A stretch of DNA of 64,000 nucleotides from a virus. The notes beneath the pieces were generated by a model. That model ran no database searches, had not been told where the DNA came from, and saw only the letters and a program-made list of their open reading frames with translations. Where the stretch lies: IMG/VR virus record IMGVR_UViG_3300043411_000921, positions 124,001 to 188,000 of that record; one strand, given 5' to 3'. Positions 9,927 through 18,052 of the stretch are shown in pieces (positions within the stretch are counted from its first letter, which is position 1; each line of letters begins with the position of its first letter). The translations under genes were made by a program, and so were the position numbers.

Positions 9927-10544
9927 TCAGTTGAAGAACCTGAGTTTTTCTTCTTGACCTTGAACCCAGTGTGTGAGACACCTTGGTTCGTAAGTCTCAG
10001 CACCACCAATCAAAACCTGTTCAGTGCTAGAAGCTGAAAGTTTTCTGAAAGTTCTTGTTGCTGTTACTTCTCCACAGACAGAACAAATACCAACAAGTTT
10101 GAAAACGCTGTTTGCAATGGAAAGAAGTTCTGGCATGATCTTGAATGGTTTACCTTCACTGTCGAGGTCAAGACCAACCGCGATCACATCAATTCCAGAC
10201 AAGAGAACTTCTTCAATCTTTTCTGGGAAGTGAGGACCAAAGAACTGGATCTCATCAACCAGGAGAACGTCAATATTGGTGAGGAGTTCTTGAGATGGGA
10301 AGCTGTCTGTTTGGATTCGGTGAACGAAGTGTCCTGTGTGTTTCTGGAGTGAGACGCCATCGTGCGAAATGACATCTTCATCGCTGAAACGATTGTCGAT
10401 TGATGGTTTGATAACAAGAACTCTGTTTCCGTCTTCAAGACTGTCTTGCAATTCAGCAATGAGTGCTGTTGTTTTTCCAGACATCATTGGTCCAGCGTAG
10501 ATCGTCAAACGCCCAGCTTGTTTTGGTGTTGGTTGTGTTCTCAT
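9927..10544 (-). CDS. tdk: Thymidine kinase
   Basis: Phosphorylates thymidine to dTMP with ATP in the salvage pathway. The 205-residue sequence has the type II thymidine kinase layout: Walker A GPMMSGKT at residues 18-25, a DEIQFF Walker B-like motif near residue 96, and a C-terminal zinc and lasso region with CSVCG and YEPRCLTHW. ATG at 10544 overlaps the preceding stop (ATGA), so it is coupled to a small gene upstream. Its presence inside the tail cluster, away from the other nucleotide genes, is unusual but common in large phages. With TS, dUTPase and DHFR in this window it supports dTTP supply. Confidence 0.95.
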   Translation of the reverse strand: MRTQPTPKQAGRLTIYAGPMMSGKTTALIAELQDSLEDGNRVLVIKPSIDNRFSDEDVISHDGVSLQKHTGHFVHRIQTDSFPSQELLTNIDVLLVDEIQFFGPHFPEKIEEVLLSGIDVIAVGLDLDSEGKPFKIMPELLSIANSVFKLVGICSVCGEVTATRTFRKLSASSTEQVLIGGAETYEPRCLTHWVQGQEEKLRFFN

Positions 10545-10855
10545 GGTTTGAATTTGTACTCCAGAATCAGGTTTGGTGCTGATTTGTTGAAAGTGATAAT
10601 CCCAACATCTTTGTGTTCGATAACACGAACGAGTGTTCCTCCTGCGTCATATTGACGAATGATCAAGCAGGCAAACCTTGTTTTTGGTTCGGCAAGAAAG
10701 ATGTGATTTGTTTGAATTGGCGCCAAAGGTCTTGTCAGCCACAGAGCAGCGAATGGATGTTCTGGTGATGATGACAAACGTGATTTGGAAGCATCGAACT
10801 CGTAGAGTTCTGGTGTGTTGGGAAGGCTTAGTGTGTAGGTGAAGTGGTTTGACAT
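10541..10855 (-). CDS. Hypothetical protein upstream of thymidine kinase
   Basis: A 104-residue protein, ATG at 10853-10855, ending in a 4-base overlap with tdk. The sequence is predicted mainly beta (MSNHFTYTLSLPNTPELYEF, then VRVIEHKDVGIITF). No family recognised and no catalytic motif seen. Confidence 0.65.
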   Translation of the reverse strand: MSNHFTYTLSLPNTPELYEFDASKSRLSSSPEHPFAALWLTRPLAPIQTNHIFLAEPKTRFACLIIRQYDAGGTLVRVIEHKDVGIITFNKSAPNLILEYKFKP

Positions 10856-10896
10856 GCTGTTTGGAGTGTTCAGAGTTATGCTACAAGATGTTTCGG

Positions 10897-11124
10897 TTAG
10901 AATCTTGTGGTTTTTCCGTTCATTCCAAACTGTCTGGGTTTGCCGAGCATGGCTCTGAGGTTGGGATCGTTGTGGTGAGCACCTTTGGTTGGAATATCGG
11001 CGCCTGCTTCCACAGCTTTTGTGACTTCTTTGTTGATTCTTTCAATCAGCCAGCGGCGATAAGCAACTGGAAAGTTGTAGAAGGTAGGAATGTCCATCCC
11101 GTAGTAATATCCCAAAAGAAACAT
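10897..11124 (-). CDS. Small tail-assembly-like protein, possibly a frameshift extension
   Basis: A 75-residue product from ATG 11124 with the signature LLGYYYGMDIPTF then PVAYRRWLIERINKE. Similar short proteins follow gp26-like genes in many contractile phages. The frame stays open upstream of the ATG and continues in the +1 frame through the end of the gp26-like gene, encoding LTPNDIVDVLLEP before the conserved part. No good start codon precedes that extension. It may therefore be translated as a C-terminal extension of the upstream protein through a +1 frameshift at the T7 run. Confidence 0.7.
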   Translation of the reverse strand: MFLLGYYYGMDIPTFYNFPVAYRRWLIERINKEVTKAVEAGADIPTKGAHHNDPNLRAMLGKPRQFGMNGKTTRF

Positions 11125-11149
11125 TGGTTCGAGAAGGACATCAACAATA

Positions 11150-12052
11150 TCATTTGGCGTTAGGCCAAAAAAAGGAAGGACCGAGCGTAACGCTCATAAC
11201 CTCCTGATGACCACAGCCATCACATGAAAAGTCTGCTGTCATATCCAGCCCAGGCTCCGCTTCGTCCATCACCCTTCTCAGAGCAGAAGAATCCATCGCA
11301 GGCATGTGCTGACAAAACTTGTTCACAAAACTTCTATCAGAAGAACCATCAACAGAAAGAATTGAGTTCAATAGCTTGGTTGTGACTGGGCTCTCCTGTG
11401 TGAATCCCTTCTTCTTCCTCGCTTCCATATCCTGAAGGATTCTCTCTTCTTCTGCTCCTGTGAGAAACTTGAAAACCACAACCTTCTTTGTCACTGGAAG
11501 TGTGAACTCAAAAGCATTCTGAAAAGGTGCAACCTGCTTCACTTTGTCAAGATCCAGCTCCTTCACTGGAAGGTTTTCAAGATCAATTGTGTGGTCTTGC
11601 TGGAGTTCACAGGATGGGCAGGTGACTTTGCTTGTGTAGGCAGAGCCATAACCAGAAATTCTGATAGCAACCATCAAAGCGTGTTGATCCCCAGAAATCA
11701 AAGAACCAACCTCAATGGATTTGTCCATCAAACAGGACTTGATGAGTTCCTTGATAATGGTTCCTTTGCGGGCAAGAGTTCTATTCATCAGAATATCTTC
11801 TTCTCTTGCGGTCATTGCTTTGATGTCGAGGGTTTCAGAACCTTGCAGTGGTTGGTCTGGATAGACAAGTCCTCTGGATGGGAGAGGAACAACGGCCACG
11901 GGAAGTTCAAACCCGAGGTCTTTCCTTGCTGTTTGTGTTGCATCTTGGATTGCAACACCTTGCAGGGTTGGAAGTCCTCCGGCAGCGGCTTGCTGTGCTG
12001 CAAAAACACTGTTGCGATATGCCCTAAGCTCTTCTTCGTTGGATGTTGACAT
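11150..12052 (-). CDS. T4 gp26-like baseplate hub / tail assembly protein
   Basis: A 300-residue protein resembling the gp26-like family of contractile phages: an N-terminal LPSRGLVYP block, a helical TAREEDILMNR block, then two CxxC pairs (TCPSCEL near residue 147 and FSCDGCGHQ near the C-terminus) that probably bind one zinc. In T4 gp26 is needed for baseplate hub assembly. ATG at 12052. The gene lies just upstream, in transcription order, of the small YRRWL gene and then the tape measure region, where tail assembly chaperones are normally encoded. The stop lies a few codons after a run of seven T that may promote frameshifting. Confidence 0.75.
   Translation of the reverse strand: MSTSNEEELRAYRNSVFAAQQAAAGGLPTLQGVAIQDATQTARKDLGFELPVAVVPLPSRGLVYPDQPLQGSETLDIKAMTAREEDILMNRTLARKGTIIKELIKSCLMDKSIEVGSLISGDQHALMVAIRISGYGSAYTSKVTCPSCELQQDHTIDLENLPVKELDLDKVKQVAPFQNAFEFTLPVTKKVVVFKFLTGAEEERILQDMEARKKKGFTQESPVTTKLLNSILSVDGSSDRSFVNKFCQHMPAMDSSALRRVMDEAEPGLDMTADFSCDGCGHQEVMSVTLGPSFFWPNAK
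11167..11173 (-). other. Candidate +1 frameshift site (T7 run)
   Basis: On the minus strand the gp26-like frame reads TCC TTT TTT TGG, five codons before its TGA. A peptidyl tRNA on the second TTT can re-pair perfectly one base downstream, moving ribosomes into the frame of the YRRWL protein, which is open across the junction. A separate internal start at 11124 is the alternative. Confidence 0.4.
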
Positions 12053-12102
12053 AGAAATTCTCTCTTATTGATGTTTGTGGATAAAGGTTTTGTGTGGAGG
12101 AT

Positions 12103-12507
12103 TTAGAGGGTTGGAAGTGAAGAGTGAACAGTGTTCCCAGAAGATGCAACCGCGGCTTCTCTGCCGCCCTTGTTTGACTTCTTGTCTTCTTCTTCTGCTG
12201 GGCGTTCGGAAAGATCTTTCACGGTTCTTGAAGCTTGAACAACCGCTTCAACCATTTTGGCGTGCATGTCTGCCATTGCTGTGGCGAACACGGATTGCTC
12301 AACATCAGAAAGATCATCTGGATCTTTAAGGTTCAATGCCTTGATAATCTCTGCTTCAAATTTCAAGGCTGTTTGCTGCGCTTGAATCGTCAAAGAACGA
12401 ATGGCGTTGAATTTCGTTCCTTCTTGCAACATTTCCATCTTCTTGTCAACAACAAGTGCAACAAGTTTTTTCAGTGCTTCCTCGTTGAGTTTCTGTTTTG
12501 TTTTCAT
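12103..12507 (-). CDS. Hypothetical helical protein
   Basis: A 134-residue mostly helical protein (KTKQKLNEEALKKLVALVVD onward) with a charged, Gly-rich tail. I chose ATG at 12507 over a GTG six bases upstream because GGAAAA lies at a suitable distance. The start sits two bases after the previous stop. No family recognised; position suggests a tail or head assembly factor. Confidence 0.65.
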   Translation of the reverse strand: MKTKQKLNEEALKKLVALVVDKKMEMLQEGTKFNAIRSLTIQAQQTALKFEAEIIKALNLKDPDDLSDVEQSVFATAMADMHAKMVEAVVQASRTVKDLSERPAEEEDKKSNKGGREAAVASSGNTVHSSLPTL

Positions 12508-12509
12508 TG

Positions 12510-12803
12510 TCACTTGGTTTTCCTTCCAGTCTTTTTTGAGTGTTCCATAACAAAGTTTGAAATCACAGTTTTCACAACGTCCTTCAGTCCAGCCTTAGAA
12601 GTGTCATCTGAATTATCAGTGACAGTTTCTGGAGTGTTTTTGCAAGAAGGGATTGCTGCTGAACCACCTTCTTCTGTTCCAAGACCAACATCACTCATAC
12701 CTGGAAACATTCCGGGAGTGTCCGAATTGCTAGATGGTTCATTAACTGCCACTACCACCGCTTCCCGAATCATTTCTTTCAACTTTTTAACCGTGAGTCT
12801 CAT
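12510..12803 (-). CDS. Hypothetical protein with N-terminal MIRE tag
   Basis: A 97-residue protein starting MRLTVKKLKEMIREAVVV, followed by a low-complexity Ser/Gly/Pro-rich linker and a short basic C-terminal helix. The N-terminal Ile-x-Glu segment resembles T4-type capsid-targeting tags and the start of the SOD-like protein at 60317. Function unknown. It is coupled to the genes on both sides. Confidence 0.6.
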   Translation of the reverse strand: MRLTVKKLKEMIREAVVVAVNEPSSNSDTPGMFPGMSDVGLGTEEGGSAAIPSCKNTPETVTDNSDDTSKAGLKDVVKTVISNFVMEHSKKTGRKTK

Positions 12804-12809
12804 GCTTTA

Positions 12810-13466
12810 TCACTTGCCCTTCTTGGAAAAGGTTTGCTTTAGATAGGATTTCAGGTGTGCTTCCATCATCAAAGCTTCTTCTTCACCCTTTTCACCATCT
12901 TCTCCTTTTGATTTAGCTGGAAATGTGAAGTGAAAGGTTTTTTCAATCTCACCAACGGCTTGTTTGATATTGAATGGAACCTCATCATCCCCAGCCTTTG
13001 CCTGGGCAATCAAATCCTCGGCTTGCCTTCTTTTATCTCCAGCTTGAAGATCAGCAACCAATGTCTTTTTGATATCGGTGACTGTCTTAGCCCCCAAAGC
13101 ACCAATCATATCTTCAATTGGATTAGAAGATGACTCTTCACCTTCAATTCCTCCATCCACTGCACCTTCTGGGTCAAGGTCTTCCATGCCTTCCATCCCA
13201 GGCATTCCTGGTGGAGTTGATGATGTTTCATCTCCTCCAATCCCTGGCATATCCGCCAGTGGATCAGAAGGTATTTCTGGCACTGCTGGATCAGTTGGAA
13301 TTTCAGAAGGTTCTTCCGCTGGGGGGGCTGGGGATGCTTCTGGTGGTGGTGATGGTGTGGAAGATGCTGGAAGAATGCCTTGTTCGAGGAAAAGCTCGAT
13401 TTCTTCAAGGATAAGTGCAAGGATCTTGGCTTGCTTGGGTGTCTGAGAGTGGGACATGGTATCCAT
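12810..13466 (-). CDS. Low-complexity acidic/proline-rich protein
   Basis: A 218-residue protein. The N-terminus is a hydrophobic helix (AKILALILEEIELFLEQ), followed by about 100 residues dominated by Pro, Glu, Gly, Met and Ser, then a helical C-terminal region ending in Lys-rich FSKKGK. The pattern of a helix, disordered linker and small domain resembles scaffold or internal head proteins of large phages, but that is inference. ATG at 13466, with an alternative ATG nine bases in. It starts the minus-strand operon that runs toward the tape measure gene. Confidence 0.65.
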   Translation of the reverse strand: MDTMSHSQTPKQAKILALILEEIELFLEQGILPASSTPSPPPEASPAPPAEEPSEIPTDPAVPEIPSDPLADMPGIGGDETSSTPPGMPGMEGMEDLDPEGAVDGGIEGEESSSNPIEDMIGALGAKTVTDIKKTLVADLQAGDKRRQAEDLIAQAKAGDDEVPFNIKQAVGEIEKTFHFTFPAKSKGEDGEKGEEEALMMEAHLKSYLKQTFSKKGK

Positions 13467-13565
13467 CTAAGTAATGCCCCTTTGAATCCCTCTTCTGGTT
13501 ATCCTCCACAACCTCATCCCCAAACACCTACAAACAAGCCCATTCGAATCCCAGGGAGACCAAAA

Positions 13566-14246
13566 CTACCCCCCGATCTGCCTGACCACCCTCCGAGCAT
13601 GAATCCAGTTTGTCAAATCTTTGTAAATTCCCTGCTCCCAACCAGATTCATCCTTCAAGTCCTTCCTCACCCAAGATTTGAACGGCCAAGTCCAATAGTA
13701 AAGCTTCGTGCAAAGTTGTTTTTCAACCCACTCATAATGATATTCCATCTCAGAATCACTCAGCTTGTCTTCTTTTCTGGCAAAGAGGAGTTGGGTTCTG
13801 TATGCCTTCAACTCAAACCAATAACGGAAAGGAGCAGGAAAAGGAGCAAGGAAAACCAGGAAGCCAAGGCACCAAAAGAACATGGGGTTTAACAGGCCCA
13901 GGAGGCTTAATAGCGCCAGTGGAGCAAGTGACTGGGGGAAGAGATATAGGAACCCGAAGAGGGCACTAGAAAGCCTCCTAGCGTCATCTGCGTGTACCGT
14001 CTCGTGTGCCAGTGTTCTGATAAAGCTGGAGGTGTTCGTGTTTTCCAGAAGGTTGTCTGGGACGTAGATCGTACTGCCGAGGGTTGTGTAGTAGTTCGTC
14101 ATGAACTGCGGAGAAATCTTTGTGATACGGAAGAACCAACCAATCAACTTCATCAAGACTGAACTTGATTTGGGTTTGATTGTTACTCCTCCATACTTCG
14201 CAGAAACATCTGACAGAAAAACTTGAATTTCCTTTGAAAGAGCCAT
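13566..14246 (-). CDS. Membrane-associated zinc metalloprotease-like protein
   Basis: A 226-residue protein with the zinc protease motif HETVH (near residue 81, in RTLAHETVHADDARR) followed by two long hydrophobic segments (around LAPLALLSLLGLLNPMFFW) and FELKAYRTQ, whose Glu could be the third zinc ligand. It probably sits in the inner membrane with the active site on the cytoplasmic face. ATG at 14246. It is divergent from the Hsp20 gene. The family is not one I can name; protease activity is inferred from HExxH plus the downstream Glu. Confidence 0.65.
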   Translation of the reverse strand: MALSKEIQVFLSDVSAKYGGVTIKPKSSSVLMKLIGWFFRITKISPQFMTNYYTTLGSTIYVPDNLLENTNTSSFIRTLAHETVHADDARRLSSALFGFLYLFPQSLAPLALLSLLGLLNPMFFWCLGFLVFLAPFPAPFRYWFELKAYRTQLLFARKEDKLSDSEMEYHYEWVEKQLCTKLYYWTWPFKSWVRKDLKDESGWEQGIYKDLTNWIHARRVVRQIGG

Positions 14247-14296
14247 GATTTACCTCGTTACCGTTGCTGTTGTTCCGTGCCGTTAACTAGAATTCC

Positions 14297-14325
14297 TTGA
14301 CGGTTGTTTTTCCGGTGTTTACAGT
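14297..14325 (+). promoter_or_regulatory. Sigma-70-like promoter upstream of hsp20
   Basis: TTGACG, 17-base spacer, TACAGT. It belongs to a recurring set in this window with a near-perfect -35 and a TAnAGT-type -10. The predicted transcript has a leader of about 60 nt before the ATG at 14392. Confidence 0.6.
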
Positions 14326-14391
14326 CAATCCCCGAAGCCGCACAACAAATATATCAGCGGTAAACCAACACAGAAAAGGAACAGAAACATC

Positions 14392-14910
14392 ATGGGAATT
14401 TCAGATACAATGCGTTGCGAAGACTTCCTCAGCATGAGGAACCAAGAAACACAACGAAAATTGGAAGAAGAGTTGAAGAGGCTTTTTGGTGGAGCAGTTG
14501 ACCTTTCCGGTGTCTTTCTTCCTGGGTTTACTGAGTCGGAGAGAAAAGGGCAAGGATTCCTGGAATATCGAGTTGGTAGAGCAACCAAAGAAACTGATTC
14601 GCCCGTGAAAATTACGGTGGATGTTCCTGGTTGCACCAAAGCCGATGTAACCGTTGAAATTCAAGAAACAGTTTCGGCGTCAACAAAAACCAGTTTCAAA
14701 TCTTTGAAGGTGTCTGCAACCAGAAAGGACATTTTCCAAACTTCAAAACTGGAATTGAGCGTTCCAAAACTTGATGCGTCTCTGGGAGGTTATCGCTGTG
14801 ACTTGGAGAAGGTAACGGCAAAGGTGGAAAATGGAGTTCTGACACTGATTGTACCTCTGCTTTCCCCGCAGGAAAACAAGCCTTCTGTGACAAAAGTGTC
14901 GGTGCTGTAA
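14392..14910 (+). CDS. Hsp20 / alpha-crystallin-like small heat-shock protein
   Basis: A 172-residue protein with an alpha-crystallin domain over about residues 65-165: VKITVDVPGCTKADVTVEI, then SLKVSATRKD, then KVENGVLTLIVPL, the last holding the conserved Gly-x-Leu turn. Small heat-shock proteins hold unfolding proteins in an ATP-independent way; in phages they may aid capsid or tail assembly. ATG at 14392 follows GGAACAG at a proper distance. It has its own promoter and is followed by the VWA gene, whose promoter begins nine bases after this stop. One of three chaperone-type genes here, with DnaJ and the GroEL-like gene. Confidence 0.85.
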   Translation: MGISDTMRCEDFLSMRNQETQRKLEEELKRLFGGAVDLSGVFLPGFTESERKGQGFLEYRVGRATKETDSPVKITVDVPGCTKADVTVEIQETVSASTKTSFKSLKVSATRKDIFQTSKLELSVPKLDASLGGYRCDLEKVTAKVENGVLTLIVPLLSPQENKPSVTKVSVL

Positions 14911-14918
14911 AAACCCTG

Positions 14919-14947
14919 TTGACCTTGGGAGGGAGCCGTGGTAGTGT
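14919..14947 (+). promoter_or_regulatory. Promoter of the VWA gene, giving a leaderless transcript
   Basis: TTGACC, 17 bases, TAGTGT, then only seven bases to ATG 14955. Transcription would start at or next to the ATG. The in-frame TTG at 14919 is therefore read as a -35 box and not as a start codon. Confidence 0.55.
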
Positions 14948-14954
14948 TCAGAAC

Positions 14955-16331
14955 ATGAGGACTACCACAGTGAAAATGAACGCCAAGGCAAGCAAACACT
15001 CCAACTCCAACGGTCCCAACACCAAGGACCAAGTTTCCGATTTCATTCATTACAAGTTTGATCCCAGTGTTCCACCAGACGAATATGTCTTTGATCGGGA
15101 GCGGCTGGACCTGCTCCAGCAGGAACCCTTCATGGGTGGTATTTCCCTTCGCCTGCCAATGCGGGCTGATTGGAATGTTCCCACTGCTTATGTTTCTTGT
15201 GATCGTCAGGGAAACATCATTCTTGGTTACAACCCCGGCTGGATGCGGTCGCTGACTTACGAGCAGCGAAAGGGTGTTTTCAAGCATGAGGTTTTGCACA
15301 TCGCCCTGATGCACGTTGCTGGTCGTGCGGTTGCCGATCCTCGGAAAGCGCGTCTTTGGAACGTTGCCACCGACCTTGCTATCAACAGCATCATTTCCAA
15401 TGGCGGAAGCAACATGGCACCAATTGCTGATTGCCTTCTTCTGCCTGGGCGTGAGCCTAAGACGAAAGACCAAGGATTGAAGGCACTCATCAAGAGTTTC
15501 CCGCACCTGGAATCCAGTGACTTTTATATGGATGCTCTGGAGCAGTACGCTGAATCCCAGGGAAACCCAGAAGATGGCGACGGAAACATCACGATTGACA
15601 TTGGTGACGACGGTCAGTTTGATGGTCACGGCGGTTGGGGTAATATCCCCGAGGAGCTTCGAGACATCCTTCGTGAAAACGTCCGAGAACTTGTTTCTCA
15701 GGGTGTGAAGAATGCTCACCGAGCTGGGCAGTGGGGGTCCATCCCCTCTTCCACGAGTGCTCAAATTGAGGCGCTTCTCAAGCATGAACTTGATTGGAAG
15801 GCGATTCTTCGGATGTTTCTTGGTCGGGCCCGGTCGATGGATCGGAACAGCACGATCAAGCGAATCAACAAGCGTGCGCCTTACATGATGCCCGGCGTGA
15901 AGCGCAGCACCGTTGCCAACTTCCTCTGGGCGATTGACCAGTCGGGCTCTGTGTCTGACGAAAACGTGCAGCGAGGTCTTGCCGAAGCTTTCGCCTGTTC
16001 CAAGGAAGGGAAGATTGACATTGTGAACTTCGACACGGAGATTGACATGTCCAGCTTCAAGACCGTTAACAACGGGCAGGGTTTCAAATGGGAGCGGACT
16101 CGGTGCGGCGGCACTGACTTCAATGCGGTTTCTGGATTCTTGAATCGTCAGGAAAACCGTGGGAAGTATTCTGCGGTGGTGATCTTTACCGATGGTTACG
16201 CTCCGACAATGAACAATATTGTCGGGACCAAGGTTCTCTGGCTTATTACCGAAGACGGCACAATGGAAGCGCCTCGGCCTGGAGATCTCGCAGTGAAGAT
16301 GGACAAGCCGAAATCCATCAAGCGGGTCTGA
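14955..16331 (+). CDS. VWA-like protein with putative metallopeptidase domain
   Basis: A 458-residue protein. The N-terminal half carries the putative metallopeptidase domain seen in DUF2201-type proteins, with HEVLHIALMH (zinc motif HEVLH at residues 111-115). The C-terminal half is a VWA-like domain with a metal-binding DQSGS motif, a DIVNFDTEID strand and IFTDG. Such proteins pair with MoxR-type AAA+ ATPases, and one lies two genes downstream, so the two probably form a chaperone-like complex that remodels a partner. Codon use is more GC-rich at third positions than in flanking genes, shared with the MoxR gene. ATG 14955 is chosen from promoter spacing; ATG 14976 is an alternative. Confidence 0.8.
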   Translation: MRTTTVKMNAKASKHSNSNGPNTKDQVSDFIHYKFDPSVPPDEYVFDRERLDLLQQEPFMGGISLRLPMRADWNVPTAYVSCDRQGNIILGYNPGWMRSLTYEQRKGVFKHEVLHIALMHVAGRAVADPRKARLWNVATDLAINSIISNGGSNMAPIADCLLLPGREPKTKDQGLKALIKSFPHLESSDFYMDALEQYAESQGNPEDGDGNITIDIGDDGQFDGHGGWGNIPEELRDILRENVRELVSQGVKNAHRAGQWGSIPSSTSAQIEALLKHELDWKAILRMFLGRARSMDRNSTIKRINKRAPYMMPGVKRSTVANFLWAIDQSGSVSDENVQRGLAEAFACSKEGKIDIVNFDTEIDMSSFKTVNNGQGFKWERTRCGGTDFNAVSGFLNRQENRGKYSAVVIFTDGYAPTMNNIVGTKVLWLITEDGTMEAPRPGDLAVKMDKPKSIKRV

Positions 16332-16354
16332 AAACAAAAAACAAACGGCAGAAA

Positions 16355-16404
16355 TCCCAGAAAACATCTCGGTCGCAAAATCTAGGCTGGGATGTTTTCT
16401 GGGA
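16355..16404. terminator. Strong hairpin after the VWA gene
   Basis: TCCCAGAAAACATC and its perfect complement GATGTTTTCTGGGA form a 14-bp stem around a 22-base loop, 23 bases after the VWA stop. No T-run follows, so it may be an mRNA 3'-end stabiliser or weak terminator. Confidence 0.5.
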
Positions 16405-16422
16405 CTCTGAGCAAGAAAGTTC

Positions 16423-16451
16423 TTGACTCTCCTGGATGACTCTGATAGAGT
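16423..16451 (+). promoter_or_regulatory. Promoter of the zinc-ribbon gene
   Basis: TTGACT, 17 bases, TAGAGT. It shares AAAGTTCTTGACTCTC with the promoter at 16711. Leader of about 30 nt with a good Shine-Dalgarno (AAAGGAG) before ATG 16488. The -10 is flanked by GACTC and GAGTC. Confidence 0.65.
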
Positions 16452-16487
16452 CTGTTCATCAACTGGCTGGGAACGAAAGGAGTGAAA

Positions 16488-16682
16488 ATGAGACTGATTC
16501 AACAAAGGTTTGCAGTTGGTCACAAGTGTGACAGGTGTAAGGCTGAGGGCGAGGTTGGTTGTCTCAATCTTCTGAATGGGAAGCCGATTTTTTTCACTTG
16601 TCATCAATGCCAAGAAAACGACTTTCAAGTTTTGCTTGTGGAGCTTGGAGTTGTCGATGATTGTATCTCCGCAAGCGACTGA
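16488..16682 (+). CDS. Small zinc-ribbon protein
   Basis: A 64-residue protein with two CxxC pairs, HKCDRCKAEG and FTCHQCQEN, spaced like a zinc ribbon. ATG 16488 is preceded by AAAGGAGTGAAA, a strong ribosome-binding site. It sits with its own promoter between the VWA and MoxR genes, so it may be an adaptor or regulator of that pair. Function is otherwise unknown. Confidence 0.7.
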   Translation: MRLIQQRFAVGHKCDRCKAEGEVGCLNLLNGKPIFFTCHQCQENDFQVLLVELGVVDDCISASD

Positions 16683-16710
16683 CAAAAACGACAGGGACAG
16701 AAAAAAGTTC

Positions 16711-16739
16711 TTGACTCTCTCGACTGGTTCTGGTAAGGT
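16711..16739 (+). promoter_or_regulatory. Promoter of the MoxR-like gene
   Basis: TTGACT, 17 bases, TAAGGT, with the same upstream AAAGTTCTTGACTCTC block as the promoter at 16423. The leader is about 45 nt. Confidence 0.6.
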
Positions 16740-16786
16740 TCAAACAACTTCAACGGCTACGAAATAAGAAAAGGATACAAAACACA

Positions 16787-18028
16787 ATGTCTCACGGTGC
16801 AATTTCTCTCGACATCAAGTCCACGGTTCGTCTGGTTCAGGCGTTCTCCCCCAACCGCGCCATCATGCTTCGTGGTGCTCACGGTATCGGGAAGTCCCAG
16901 GTGGTCTATCAGATCGCCACGACTGTCAAGAACGATTTCTACAAGGATCGTGGCAACTGTGAGCGGGTCACTGCTGCTCTCGGCAAGGATTCCGGGTTTG
17001 TTCGGGCGATGGCTGGGTTCTGGAGCAAGAATGGTTCCAAGGAGGAATACAAGGATTATCCTCGAAACCTTTGGCACTACGACATGGGCACTCCGGTTGT
17101 GGAGCGTCGCCTCTCCCAGCTTACGGAAGGTGACATGACGGGTCTCCCCTTCGAGGGCAACCGCGGCGGCACGGTGTTCCGAGCGTGTGAGTGGCTTCTG
17201 GCAACGACCGAGTTCCCTTGTTTTCTCTTCTTGGATGAGCTGAACCGAGCTATCAAGGGTGTTGAGCAGGCGACCTTCCAGCTTGCGGACAGCAAGGCTT
17301 TTGATGGCAACACTCTTCACCCGGACACCCGAGTGATTGTGGCCGTGAACATCGGTGATGAGTACGATGTGCAGGGAATGGACCTTGCGGCTCTCAGCCG
17401 GTACGCCACCATCGACCTGGAGCCTACGGTTGAAGACTGGCTCGCCTGGGCGAAGGACAACTGTCATCCCGCCCTTGGGGAATTCATCCGAGGCAACCCG
17501 CGATTCCTGGAGGTTCGTGGCGCCCAAGAGCCCAACAAGAAGACCCCGGATCGTCGTGCCTGGGGCAACCTCGACGCCGAGCTTCGCCGCCTGGAACTGT
17601 ATGATTCCGAGAACTGCAAGGATCCAATGTTTGTTCACATGGTTGCTTCGATGGTAGGGTTTGAGGCCGCAAGTGCCCTCTGGAAGTTTGTGAAGGAGCG
17701 TGAAGCTGATATCACCGCCCAGGATGTTCTTAAGTCTTGGGAGAAGGTGCAGAAGCGACTTCCGAAGGATGACGAAGCCGAGCGTCATGGAAAGTTCCTT
17801 GATATGCTCGGCAAGCTCGACAACCTTCTCAAGACTCACCTCTTGACGAAGGAGGAAGCCAAGAACTTCGCAGCCTTCATGGAAGCGGCCCCGCCCGAGA
17901 TCATGATGAGTGCTTGGAAGAGCCTGAACCAGCAGGCTGCCAACCTCGTGAAGTGTCACCCATACTGCGGCAACCTCCTTGTGAAGCGTGTCGCGGGCGG
18001 TTCGGCAAACACCGAAACCACCAAGTAA
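16787..18028 (+). CDS. MoxR-type AAA+ ATPase
   Basis: A 413-residue ATPase with Walker A GAHGIGKS at residues 30-37, Walker B FLFLDELNR at about 145-152, a sensor-like VAVNIGDEYD stretch and an arginine-containing ALSRYATIDL. MoxR ATPases act with VWA proteins to remodel or load cofactors into a target; the VWA gene upstream is the likely partner. Codons are GC-rich at third positions (GCC, GGC, CTC), unlike most of the window but like the VWA gene. This points to joint acquisition or to high expression. A clear terminator follows. Confidence 0.85.
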   Translation: MSHGAISLDIKSTVRLVQAFSPNRAIMLRGAHGIGKSQVVYQIATTVKNDFYKDRGNCERVTAALGKDSGFVRAMAGFWSKNGSKEEYKDYPRNLWHYDMGTPVVERRLSQLTEGDMTGLPFEGNRGGTVFRACEWLLATTEFPCFLFLDELNRAIKGVEQATFQLADSKAFDGNTLHPDTRVIVAVNIGDEYDVQGMDLAALSRYATIDLEPTVEDWLAWAKDNCHPALGEFIRGNPRFLEVRGAQEPNKKTPDRRAWGNLDAELRRLELYDSENCKDPMFVHMVASMVGFEAASALWKFVKEREADITAQDVLKSWEKVQKRLPKDDEAERHGKFLDMLGKLDNLLKTHLLTKEEAKNFAAFMEAAPPEIMMSAWKSLNQQAANLVKCHPYCGNLLVKRVAGGSANTETTK

Positions 18029-18052
18029 CACCAACAAAATCCCACCAACACT

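Noticed and set aside
12235-12846. Plus-strand open frames opposite the tail and replication genes
   Set aside because: They are mirror frames of well-supported genes, with biased Cys/Phe-rich composition and no ribosome-binding sites.
14919-14954. TTG at 14919 as the start of the VWA protein
   Set aside because: It is the -35 box of a promoter whose -10 is seven bases before ATG 14955; the intervening codons look non-coding.
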